Shown here in pieces: positions 6,464 to 12,004 of a DNA stretch of 12,004 bases. Position numbers and translations under genes: made by a program. The stretch comes from Candidatus Uhrbacteria bacterium (GTDB lineage Bacteria; Patescibacteriota; Patescibacteriia; UBA9934; GWF2-40-263), in NCBI GenBank assembly GCA_018700535.1, contig JABITQ010000022.1, positions 1 through 12,004 on the forward strand, written 5' to 3'. Each line of letters begins with the position of its first letter. The first letter of the stretch is position 1. The notes beneath the pieces are model-generated. The model had not been told where the DNA came from, ran no database searches, and saw nothing but the letters and a program-made list of their open reading frames with translations.

Positions 6464-7371
6464 AAATGGCGTCCAACAAGCTCCTTAAAACGATCGCGGT
6501 ATTCTGCACGCCTATCATTGTGATGAAACTTCAGCATCTGATCACTCACCACCACACACGAGTCCTTATTTGCCCGCTCTTGGATCTCGTTAGGAAGTCT
6601 CGACCTTTGAAGAGCGCGACATGCTGGATCGATGAATGATGATTGAATAGGGAGCGACGGAGTTGATCTTGCTGTGTGGTACGGGTGTTGCTCACGACGT
6701 GTTGCATTTGGAAGCACAGATGAAGCCCACCGATTTGTAGACGCAAACGACTCAAACACACCATCACGATCTAGCACAGGCACGAGTGTCTTAGACCAAA
6801 ACGCAAGATAGTAATCCTCTTTCAATTGAAGAGAGTCTAGTTGAAGAGAATCGTTTGTAGCGAAAAAGCTAAAACAAAACGGATGGACAGCCCCCTCACG
6901 CGGACGCAGCTTGAGTGCAGCAAACGGTGCAACCAACAAAAGTCGTGTAGACCAAATATGCTTTGGTTTTACAATGATATACAAATCAATATCGCTCTCA
7001 GGAGTCGTATGCCACCAAGAGAGTGTGTTTACAGCAGAGACGGCGCGCACGCCCGGCAAGATTCGAAAATAATAAGTCGCGCGACGCAGAAGTTGAAACT
7101 TGCGCACAGCATCTAAGAATCGTTCTTGGCGATTTATGACTTGATCAACCGCATCGCCTACCCCCTTCATAGCCACAAACCCATTGTTTGATTGCGTCTT
7201 CTTTTGCAACCACTCACTTTCATCCAGCGCTCGATACACCTCCTCAAGACCAAACGACCGCTCAGGCTTGATCATCCATTTCCAAACCTCAAAACGCGTC
7301 ATGGGATAATCAAACATTGAAAACCATGCAAGTGTCTTGAAAATAGATTGCTCAAGAGGAGTTGCGTGCAT
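6460..7371 (-). CDS. Nucleotidyltransferase-like protein with N-terminal winged-helix-like region
   Basis: A 303-residue protein without signal peptide. Residues about 4-60 (TPLEQSIFKTLAWF... RFEVWKWMI... VYRALDESEWL) look like a small winged-helix domain. The middle region TLSWWHTTPESDIDLYIIV (116-134) matches the Dh[DE]h metal-binding motif of the nucleotidyltransferase fold, with D127 and D129, but the usual upstream hG[GS] motif is replaced by LSWWHTT. Next comes a hydrophobic stretch (STRLLLVAPFAALKL). The C-terminal third (about 220-303) is polar and basic with no recognisable domain. It overlaps the ligase-like gene by ATGA, so a role in the same surface-glycan process is a reasonable inference, but substrate and activity are unknown. 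The gene starts 115 bp from a divergent plus-strand gene. Confidence 0.65.
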   Translation of the reverse strand: MHATPLEQSIFKTLAWFSMFDYPMTRFEVWKWMIKPERSFGLEEVYRALDESEWLQKKTQSNNGFVAMKGVGDAVDQVINRQERFLDAVRKFQLLRRATYYFRILPGVRAVSAVNTLSWWHTTPESDIDLYIIVKPKHIWSTRLLLVAPFAALKLRPREGAVHPFCFSFFATNDSLQLDSLQLKEDYYLAFWSKTLVPVLDRDGVFESFASTNRWASSVLPNATRREQHPYHTARSTPSLPIQSSFIDPACRALQRSRLPNEIQERANKDSCVVVSDQMLKFHHNDRRAEYRDRFKELVGRHL

Positions 7372-7416
7372 AACGGAGGCATCTTACCAACTCCCCAGCT
7401 CTTGTCCTGTGGATGG

Positions 7417-7445
7417 TTGACAAAAAGCATAAAATAGGCTAAATT
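7417..7445 (+). promoter_or_regulatory. Sigma-70 promoter of the orphan plus-strand gene
   Basis: A perfect TTGACA (7417-7422), 17-bp spacer and TAAATT (7440-7445; 4 of 6 to TATAAT) lie about 40 bp upstream of the ATG at 7486. The predicted leader is about 35 nt and contains a strong GGAGG ribosome-binding site at 7477-7481, 4 bp before the ATG. Confidence 0.7.
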
Positions 7446-7485
7446 CCTTTCTTCTCGAAACGATCGGGAACATATTGGAGGACGA

Positions 7486-7878
7486 ATGATTTCCCCAGAA
7501 TCGACCACAGTAGACCGAGCACGTCTACGTAAGATGAAGCCGACTCAGGCAAATCTAGACGCGCTTGCAGCTCGAATGCAGACATGCAGAATTATTGCAT
7601 GTGGCCTGGACTCAAAGATCTGTCCAGTAACCACCAGCAACAGGGCTGCGGCACAAATCGAGTGGGCAAGGCTGAGTGGCGAAAACTTCTGGATGCTCAG
7701 TAAAGCTGTGAAGGATCTGGAAAAAGCTCTGGATGTTCAACCTCTCAAAAAGAATCCTCCCCCCGAGAACACAGGAGACACGGTAATCAGAAGTGCTAAG
7801 ATCAGCATTCTGATCGTTGTGCTCAGCTCTCTGTTTATGGGACTCTTCATGGCCATCATCTTCACAATCAAAATGTGA
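7486..7878 (+). CDS. Unrecognised 130-aa protein, predicted tail-anchored to the membrane
   Basis: I do not recognise this protein. It is the only plus-strand gene. Residues 1-100 are soluble and partly helical, with a basic patch (RARLRKMK, 11-18), three cysteines (34, 39, 46) and a proline-rich linker (KKNPPPENTG, 89-98). Residues about 104-127 form one strongly hydrophobic helix (SAKISILIVVLSSLFMGLFMAIIF), followed by TIKM at the C-terminus. This is a tail-anchor layout with the soluble part expected in the cytoplasm; no N-terminal signal is seen. It forms an isolated transcription unit: perfect -35, GGAGG site, TGA stop and two consecutive terminator hairpins. These signals make a real gene likely despite the lack of a family. 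Position between divergent and convergent neighbours would fit a late insertion, but nothing proves transfer. Confidence 0.75.
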   Translation: MISPESTTVDRARLRKMKPTQANLDALAARMQTCRIIACGLDSKICPVTTSNRAAAQIEWARLSGENFWMLSKAVKDLEKALDVQPLKKNPPPENTGDTVIRSAKISILIVVLSSLFMGLFMAIIFTIKM

Positions 7879-7889
7879 GGCACACGCTT

Positions 7890-7919
7890 ATCCCCGCATG
7901 CTTCGGCTGTGGGGATTTT
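7890..7919 (+). terminator. Rho-independent terminator of the orphan gene
   Basis: An ATCCCCGCA / TGTGGGGAT stem (one G-U pair), a one-base bulge, two more GC pairs and a TTCG tetraloop, followed by TTTT. It lies 11 bp after the TGA. The T-tract is short but the stem is strong. Confidence 0.8.
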
Positions 7920-7929
7920 CAATAAAAAA

Positions 7930-7955
7930 ATCGTCCTTTCGGACGATGTTTTTTT
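7930..7955. terminator. Bidirectional terminator between orphan gene and yidC
   Basis: An ATCGTCC-TTTC-GGACGAT stem-loop (7930-7947) is flanked by seven A on the left and seven T on the right. On the minus strand the T-tract follows the hairpin just after the yidC TAA stop; on the plus strand it backs up the preceding terminator. Confidence 0.9.
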
Positions 7956-8700
7956 ATTCTGCGACAACGACTTCCACTTTATCTTTTTTGATCTTTGAAA
8001 ATACAAACTGCTGCTGAAGGATAGAAACGATGTTTACTGTTACCCAGTAGACAGTTAGACCTGCTGGGAGTGACGCGCCAATGACTACGGTAATCGCAGG
8101 CATAAAGTACATCATTGATTTGTTCATGCTTGCTAGCATACCTTCATCCTTTGCACCCTTTTTGCCACGCACCTGCTTTGGTGGCCGACGGCTCATCAAC
8201 ATGCGCGTCTGCATAAACTGAAAGTATCCAGCAAGTACAGCGAGGTAGATACTTGGCACACTCAAGTCGATAGCACCAAGGAATACGTAGTTGATAAACT
8301 CTGGGTTGGGAACGAATGTGTAAAGCTGGGTAAGTGTCTCAGTTCCAAATCCGTTCAAGAGCACGCGGTATAGCGCGATCAAGATCGGCAACTGAACGAT
8401 CACTGGCAGACAAGACGAAAGTGGATTCACTTTTTCTCTCTGGTACAACTCCATCATCTCCTTTGCCAAACGTTCACGGTCGTCAGAGTATTTCTCTTTC
8501 AACTCTTCCACCTTTGGCTGAATGTTCTGCAAAGCCTTCTGCGACTTAAGTGACTTGCTCATGAGTGGCCACAGAAGCAACTTGATCAAGATAGTAAGAG
8601 CAATGATCGCAAACCCAATTTCTTCTCCGGGAATAAACCCGTACAAAAATACTAATAGGTTGAAAATCGGCTGGTACAAGACTGTATGAAAGATACCCAT
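7954..8700 (-). CDS. yidC: Membrane protein insertase YidC/Oxa1
   Basis: A 248-residue minimal YidC with the Oxa1 core and without the large periplasmic domain of the E. coli protein. It inserts and folds proteins in the cytoplasmic membrane, alone or with SecYEG. Seen: first core helix IGFAIIALTILIKLLLWPL (28-46), a cytoplasmic helical hairpin SQKALQNIQPKVEELKEKY...MMELYQREKVNP (53-93), then SSCLPVIVQLPILIALYRVL (95-114) and further helices near 135-165, 195-212 and 213-232. The hydrophilic-groove charge, usually arginine, is lysine here (K40). The C-terminus is short (KIKKDKVEVVVAE). An AAGGA ribosome-binding site inside the nusA end lies 7 bp before the ATG. It starts 3 bp after nusA, not in the usual rpmH-rnpA-yidC cluster. 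Confidence 0.96.
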   Translation of the reverse strand: MGIFHTVLYQPIFNLLVFLYGFIPGEEIGFAIIALTILIKLLLWPLMSKSLKSQKALQNIQPKVEELKEKYSDDRERLAKEMMELYQREKVNPLSSCLPVIVQLPILIALYRVLLNGFGTETLTQLYTFVPNPEFINYVFLGAIDLSVPSIYLAVLAGYFQFMQTRMLMSRRPPKQVRGKKGAKDEGMLASMNKSMMYFMPAITVVIGASLPAGLTVYWVTVNIVSILQQQFVFSKIKKDKVEVVVAE

Positions 8701-8703
8701 AGA

Positions 8704-10095
8704 CTATTCCTTAGATTCAGCTTCTTCAGCCTTCTCTTCTGCTGCAGGCTCCCCAACCTCAGCTGGCGCTTCCTCTGCACGCTTTTCTGCCACAACCTCA
8801 GCTTCTTTCTCATCTACAACAGCATCAACAGACTCAACTGCCTCAGGCACAGCCTCTTCAGCAACCTCAGAAGCCTCCCCCTCTGCTACAACCGCCTCTG
8901 CATCAACCTTTGCTTCATCAGCAACTTCTTCCTCTGCTCCTGAAATATTAATCTTCCACCCTGTAAGCTTTGCAGCCAAACGCACATTCTGCCCACCCTT
9001 TCCGATTGCGAGCGAAAGCTGGTCGCTATCTACAACCACAGATGCAGAAGTAAGCTCTTGGTCTACTTCAACGGTATTAATTTTTGCTGGAGAAAGTGAG
9101 TTTGTAATAAACACCTTTGGCTCCTCACTCCACTCAACGATATCCACCTTCTCACCGCCAAGCTCAGCGATGATTGTTTGGATACGTGACCCACGTTGCC
9201 CAATACACGCTCCGATTGGATCGATTGAGTCGTCGTCTGTAAACACAGCAACCTTTGAGCGTGAACCTGCCTCACGGGCGATTCCCTTAATCTCAACAAG
9301 TCCGTCCATTACTTCAGGGATCTCAACCATGAAGAGCTTAGAAACCATCTCTTCAACAGTGCGAGAAAGCAAGATTTCAGGACCACGCGTTGTAAGTCCA
9401 ACTTGTTTTACAAAAACTTTAATACGATCACCTGGATTGTATCGTTCGTTTGGATTTTGATCTTCAGCACGCATCACACCTGTTGTGCGACCAAGGTCAA
9501 CAAGGATCACACGTCCTTCACGACGCTGAACCGTTCCATTCAAAATTTCACCCTCATGTTCTTTGTACTCATTAAAGACCACCTCACGCTCAGCCTCACG
9601 AAGCTTTTGTGTAATCACCTGCTTTGCGGTCATTGCAGCCATGCGTCCGAATTCTTCTGGTTCAGCTAGCTCGGAACGAATAATGTCTCCGGACACAGAT
9701 CCCATTTTCAAAATCTGCGCCTGTGAAAGCATGATCTCTGTCTTAGGGTTAAAACGTGGACCCACTTCTTCATCAATTGAAATCGCAGGAAGTGACTCAC
9801 CCTTCTCACGCGCTTCCTCGATCTGCTTTGCAAGATCTTCAGTGCGTTGTTTACGCTCTGCCTCAAGACGTTCCATCTCTTCCAAATCAACATCCTCAAC
9901 AACAGTCTTTACATCATAAACTTTAGACTTTGCTGTCTCGGTATCAAACTCTACTTCGATGTTTTGGTTTTTGTCTCCAAAATCTTTGCGGTATGCCGCG
10001 GCAAGCGCAGCTTGGATTGCATCGATAACAGACTCATAAGCAAGCCCCTTCTCTTCGCAAATTTGGCGAATTGCTTGTTCAATGGGTGAAGCCAT
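8704..10095 (-). CDS. nusA: Transcription termination/antitermination factor NusA
   Basis: A 463-residue protein that binds RNA polymerase and nascent RNA to control pausing, termination and antitermination. Order of parts: N-terminal RNAP-binding domain (1 to about 160); S1 domain (about 181-246, HEGEILNGTVQRREGRVILVDLG); KH1 (about 247-325) with IGACIGQRGSRIQ; KH2 (about 330-386) with AIGKGGQNVRLAAKLTGWKI. The N-terminal domain carries an unusual charged, probably coiled insertion of about 45 residues (66-112, rich in E, R and K). After KH2 comes a 77-residue Ala/Glu/Val-rich acidic tail without any folded AR repeats. The gene is not in the rimP-nusA-infB arrangement seen here; it follows yraN and precedes yidC by 3 bp. 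The ATG at 10095 has no good Shine-Dalgarno. Confidence 0.97.
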   Translation of the reverse strand: MASPIEQAIRQICEEKGLAYESVIDAIQAALAAAYRKDFGDKNQNIEVEFDTETAKSKVYDVKTVVEDVDLEEMERLEAERKQRTEDLAKQIEEAREKGESLPAISIDEEVGPRFNPKTEIMLSQAQILKMGSVSGDIIRSELAEPEEFGRMAAMTAKQVITQKLREAEREVVFNEYKEHEGEILNGTVQRREGRVILVDLGRTTGVMRAEDQNPNERYNPGDRIKVFVKQVGLTTRGPEILLSRTVEEMVSKLFMVEIPEVMDGLVEIKGIAREAGSRSKVAVFTDDDSIDPIGACIGQRGSRIQTIIAELGGEKVDIVEWSEEPKVFITNSLSPAKINTVEVDQELTSASVVVDSDQLSLAIGKGGQNVRLAAKLTGWKINISGAEEEVADEAKVDAEAVVAEGEASEVAEEAVPEAVESVDAVVDEKEAEVVAEKRAEEAPAEVGEPAAEEKAEEAESKE

Positions 10096-10126
10096 AAAAT
10101 TACTACTACTGATTATCTAATAAATA

Positions 10127-10148
10127 AACCTGTCTCAGCGGACAGGTT
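10127..10148 (-). terminator. Hairpin between yraN and nusA, probable terminator
   Basis: An AACCTGTC / GACAGGTT stem of 8 bp with a six-base loop lies 14 bp after the yraN stop. On the minus strand it is followed by TATTTATTAG, an interrupted T-tract, so termination may be partial. A GATAAT hexamer (-10-like) follows immediately upstream of nusA, but no good -35 was found at the right distance. Confidence 0.6.
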
Positions 10149-10162
10149 CAGGTGCCTAAAGG

Positions 10163-10537
10163 CTACCAAGAGCCCTCTGGCATGTCAATACCTTTGAGAT
10201 GCGTAAATACAGGCGTCTCATGATCAAACTCAACAGAAACCACATCTACTCTCCAGGGGATATCAATCCATTTCCGCTCCTGAAGTATGTGCTCAGCAGA
10301 ACGAACAATGCGAAGGATTTTTGCAGCGGTCACAGACTCTTCTGGAAACCCAAACCTTCGTGAACGACGCGTCTTTACCTCAACAAAAACGACCTCTTCA
10401 CCATCACGGCAAATAAGGTCGATTTCTCCATAGGGTGTTCGATGCTGAGTATCTACAACACGGAACCCCTTATCATTTAAATACGAAGCTGCTAATTTTT
10501 CTCCTTGATCTCCAAATTTCCTCCTAGAATGCACCAT
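10163..10537 (-). CDS. yraN: UPF0102 family YraN, endonuclease-like fold protein
   Basis: A 124-residue protein starting at the ATG at 10537 (MVHSRRKFGDQGEKLAASYL). The frame is open further upstream, but that part overlaps the preceding membrane-protein gene and matches nothing in the family. The family has a Holliday-junction-resolvase/restriction-like nuclease fold. Seen: the opening FGDQGEKLAASYLNDKGF (8-25), the conserved GEIDLI (37-42) with E38 and D40, and the FVEVKTRRS strand (51-59) with the E53-V-K55 catalytic-type motif, followed by FGFPEESVTAAK. The fold predicts metal-dependent nuclease activity, but the biological role of YraN is not established. It starts 1 bp after the stop of the membrane-protein gene, and a hairpin terminator follows. 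Confidence 0.93.
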   Translation of the reverse strand: MVHSRRKFGDQGEKLAASYLNDKGFRVVDTQHRTPYGEIDLICRDGEEVVFVEVKTRRSRRFGFPEESVTAAKILRIVRSAEHILQERKWIDIPWRVDVVSVEFDHETPVFTHLKGIDMPEGSW

Positions 10538-10538
10538 A

Positions 10539-10964
10539 CTATCGACGTCGTTTCTTCCTCTTTCTACCCGTAGGAAGGTATTTTGAAATTGCTTTTCTTT
10601 CCATGTCACGCAATCGCATCGCAGGAACATCACGCCTGATAAACCTGACAATATAGAATGCCCAGACACCCGTTGCGATTAACCACACCGGATACCAGAA
10701 CCGAGCACCGAAGAGCGATACGCGCTCAAAGCTGAAAAAGAAGAGTAGAACTCCGAGCAACCCCATAGTTACAAATAGCGTTCCAATGCGCTGACCAATC
10801 TTCTCAATGTATTTGTCTTCTGTGCGATTAGACGCGACAATGCGCGAAACGATCCCCACAACAAAACAAAGAACGAAAAAACCAAAGACCAAGTGGCCGA
10901 TGGTGCCGTTTACCTGGGGCGGACTAAGTGTCAACCAATAAGAGGGTGAAAAAAATGAAGTCAT
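10539..10964 (-). CDS. Unrecognised small membrane protein, three helices with basic tail
   Basis: A 141-residue protein of no family I can name. Three hydrophobic helices are visible near residues 22-43, 62-80 and 88-109. After the third comes a charged cytoplasmic-type tail (IRRDVPAMRLRDMERKAISKYLPTG) ending in a run of lysines and arginines (RKRKKRRR), which could contact RNA or membrane lipids, or simply fix topology by the positive-inside rule. It lies 1 bp upstream of yraN and is probably co-transcribed with it. A TTGACG / 17 bp / TAATCT pair at 11002-10974 could be its promoter, leaving almost no leader. A GCAGG lies 4 bp before the ATG. Similar short membrane proteins are frequent in CPR genomes; no function is proposed. 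Confidence 0.7.
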   Translation of the reverse strand: MTSFFSPSYWLTLSPPQVNGTIGHLVFGFFVLCFVVGIVSRIVASNRTEDKYIEKIGQRIGTLFVTMGLLGVLLFFFSFERVSLFGARFWYPVWLIATGVWAFYIVRFIRRDVPAMRLRDMERKAISKYLPTGRKRKKRRR

Positions 10965-10998
10965 ATCGCCTGCAGATTACCCACGCACCAACCTGGCG

Positions 10999-11259
10999 TC
11001 AAGAGGCATTGCAATGAGACAGAACGCAAGCAAGCGACCCAAGCATGTCACTGATAATGTTTGTCACTGTAAAGATGCCAATAAACACGATTAGCGTTCC
11101 CAGCAACTTATAGAAGAAATACGAACCTCCCTGACCAAACTTATCCTCAGCAAAAGGAATGCGCCCAAACCAAGACATAAACTTATCTGTCTTTTTCACC
11201 ATGTAAAATCCAAAAACAATGATGAGTAGACCAAGAGGGACGCGGATAAATGGTGACAT
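10999..11259 (-). CDS. Unrecognised 86-aa membrane protein with two helices
   Basis: Starts at the ATG at 11259 (MSPFIRVPLG). The same frame stays open upstream through the terminator and into tRNA-Val, so those extra codons are rejected. Hydrophobic helices lie near residues 5-20 (RVPLGLLIIVFGFYMV) and 52-70 (KLLGTLIVFIGIFTVTNII). The link between them is polar and contains a WFGRIPFAEDKFGQGGSYFFYK stretch (about 29-50) with aromatic and glycine residues. The C-terminus holds two cysteines (SLACVLSHCNAS) and the stop is TGA. A TATACT -10-like box lies about 10 bp upstream, inside the T-tract of the tRNA terminator, so a near-leaderless transcript is possible. The family is not recognised. 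Confidence 0.65.
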   Translation of the reverse strand: MSPFIRVPLGLLIIVFGFYMVKKTDKFMSWFGRIPFAEDKFGQGGSYFFYKLLGTLIVFIGIFTVTNIISDMLGSLACVLSHCNAS

Positions 11260-11275
11260 ATAAAAACAGTATATC

Positions 11276-11300
11276 AAAAAATCCTGACATTGAGTCAGGA
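11276..11300 (-). terminator. Rho-independent terminator of tRNA-Val
   Basis: On the minus strand a TCCTGAC-TCAAT-GTCAGGA stem-loop is followed by six T, starting 5 bp after the CCA end of the tRNA. The stem is a perfect 7 bp. Confidence 0.92.
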
Positions 11301-11305
11301 ACTTT

Positions 11306-11382
11306 TGGTGGGCGTTGAGGGATTCGAACCCCCGGCCTACTCGGTGTAAACGAGCCGCTCTAACCAACTGAGCTAAACGCCC
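11306..11382 (-). tRNA. tRNA-Val (anticodon UAC), CCA encoded
   Basis: The minus strand folds as a standard cloverleaf: acceptor GGGCGTT / AACGCCC, D-arm with AGCTCAGTTGGTTAGAGC, anticodon stem GCTCG / CGAGT (a G-U at its outer end), anticodon loop TTTACAC with TAC at positions 34-36, and T-arm GGGGGTTCGAATCCCTC (closed by a wobble pair). The discriminator is A and the 3' CCA is encoded in DNA. UAC reads valine GUA and, by wobble, other GUN codons. The gene has a promoter upstream and a terminator downstream, so it appears to be transcribed alone. Confidence 0.97.
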
Positions 11383-11398
11383 TTATCATTCAAGAGAG

Positions 11399-11427
11399 AA
11401 GATATCGTATTTTGAAAAATAGATCAA
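11399..11427 (-). promoter_or_regulatory. Probable promoter of tRNA-Val
   Basis: On the minus strand TTGATC (11427-11422), a 17-bp spacer and TATCTT (11404-11399) lie 16 bp upstream of the mature tRNA 5' end. Both hexamers match consensus at 4 of 6 positions. The spacing is ideal. Confidence 0.5.
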
Positions 11428-11463
11428 GAGAAGACTTGGGGTTACGTCTTATGAAAAAGAAAC

Positions 11464-11489
11464 GCCGCCATGAATTAATCGATGGCGGC
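11464..11489 (-). terminator. Rho-independent terminator after the right-edge gene
   Basis: On the minus strand a GCCGCCAT / ATGGCGGC stem of 8 GC-rich pairs with a ten-base loop is followed by GTTTCTTTTT. It lies 9 bp after the TGA stop of the right-edge gene and upstream of the tRNA-Val promoter. Confidence 0.85.
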
Positions 11490-11498
11490 AGGCGTGGG

Positions 11499-12004
11499 TC
11501 AGGAGCTTAGAGCGTCGAAGCAATAATGCTTAGCCCACGAAAGAGGATGTTTTGGCTTGGTAAAGCCATCGACGTTCGGCATGACCCTCAACAGGTCACT
11601 TAAGAAAAACGTAAGTCTGTCAGAGCAATCATCAGTCACTTGAAGCAAGCAGTCACCTAATTGTAGATCAAATTCCTTGACAGTGAATGAGCGTGTTTTT
11701 TGCCAACCAACTCCCCAAGCCTTCTTGGGCGAATATGAGATCGTGAAGAAAATTGTAGGCGAGCAAATGGACACAGTCTTGAATTTCCACACCCCACCAG
11801 CACAAAGCACAACATCGGTCCGCCGCACAGCTTGATATTCAATCCGATCGTTGCGCAAACAAGCCACAAGTCGATACCCACGAATGTTTCGATCACGAAA
11901 CAACTTCATCCAAGTAAGAGGATTCCCTTTGCACTCAGGCGTCTTCGCACCAAGTCTGAGAACAAGAATCATCATGAGGATGACAGCAGCAACCCCGATA
12001 CCTG
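11499..12004 (-). CDS. Unrecognised protein with likely N-terminal membrane anchor, 5' end outside window
   Basis: The frame is open from the right edge to the TGA at 11501-11499. An internal ATG at 11975 would give 158 residues, but codons before it read GIGVAAVIL and join MMILVLRLG, forming one continuous hydrophobic helix. The true start is therefore probably beyond the window and the protein is likely membrane-anchored or secreted, with the remaining roughly 150 residues exported. The rest is a beta-rich-looking domain with several cysteines (in PECKG, VACLRN, VVLCAGG, VSICSP, GDCLL, DDCSD and YCFD), and no motif I recognise. A strong terminator follows, supporting a real gene. Function unknown; an even number of exported cysteines could form disulfides, but this is only a guess. 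Confidence 0.6.
   Translation of the reverse strand, partial: GIGVAAVILMMILVLRLGAKTPECKGNPLTWMKLFRDRNIRGYRLVACLRNDRIEYQAVRRTDVVLCAGGVWKFKTVSICSPTIFFTISYSPKKAWGVGWQKTRSFTVKEFDLQLGDCLLQVTDDCSDRLTFFLSDLLRVMPNVDGFTKPKHPLSWAKHYCFDALSS

Noticed and set aside
10538..10669. N-terminal extension of YraN by 44 residues
   Set aside because: The extra residues overlap the preceding membrane-protein gene in another frame and do not resemble the family, while MVHSRRKFGDQGEK fits the usual N-terminus.
11260..11367. N-terminal extension of the 86-aa membrane protein
   Set aside because: The extension would be translated from the tRNA-Val gene and its terminator.

Overview
This window looks like ordinary core-genome bacterial DNA with a few small accessory pieces. 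The gene set fits a Patescibacteria (Candidate Phyla Radiation, Parcubacteria-like) genome: compact genes with 1-10 bp gaps, few clear Shine-Dalgarno sites, a stand-alone four-helix-bundle (S23/IVS-type) gene, a NusA with a charged N-terminal insert and an acidic tail in place of folded acidic repeats, and a minimal YidC. The lineage is an inference. UGA is used as a stop (O-antigen ligase-like gene, nucleotidyltransferase-like gene, orphan gene) and RF2 is encoded, so this is not one of the UGA-recoding CPR groups. Nearly everything is on the minus strand; only one gene, at 7486-7878, is on the plus strand.

Layout, left to right. 1-260: 5' part of tsaC (tRNA threonylcarbamoyladenosine synthesis), running off the left edge. 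269-1204: NAD-dependent sugar-nucleotide epimerase. 1209-2337: prfB (RF2), whose true reading frame needs a programmed +1 frameshift at an in-frame UGA; a plain ORF caller starts too late, at a TTG. These three are read in the order prfB, epimerase, tsaC and are nearly contiguous. 2360-2802: a four-helix-bundle gene framed by an imperfect inverted repeat made of GTAGTGAA-like units, the best candidate for a small mobile element here. 2802-3134: small DUF4870-like membrane protein. 3157-3178: bidirectional terminator. 3189-5109: groES-groEL, with a promoter and a non-CIRCE palindrome upstream.

5189-7371: two genes overlapping by ATGA, a nucleotidyltransferase-like protein followed by an O-antigen ligase/Wzy-type membrane protein. 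7486-7878: an isolated plus-strand gene for a predicted tail-anchored protein, with its own promoter, strong RBS and terminators. 7954-10095: nusA-yidC, three bases apart. 10163-10964: a small membrane protein followed by yraN. 10999-11259: a two-helix membrane protein. 11306-11382: tRNA-Val(UAC) with encoded CCA, plus promoter and terminator. 11464-12004: a terminator hairpin and an unrecognised, probably membrane-anchored protein that runs off the right edge.

Functionally the window covers translation (RF2, TsaC, tRNA-Val), protein folding (GroESL), membrane insertion (YidC), transcription elongation (NusA) and cell-surface polysaccharide metabolism (epimerase, ligase). The points that most deserve a second look are the repeat-flanked four-helix-bundle cassette, the prfB recoding site, the groES palindrome and the orphan tail-anchored gene. 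No gap above 300 bases lacks a gene.
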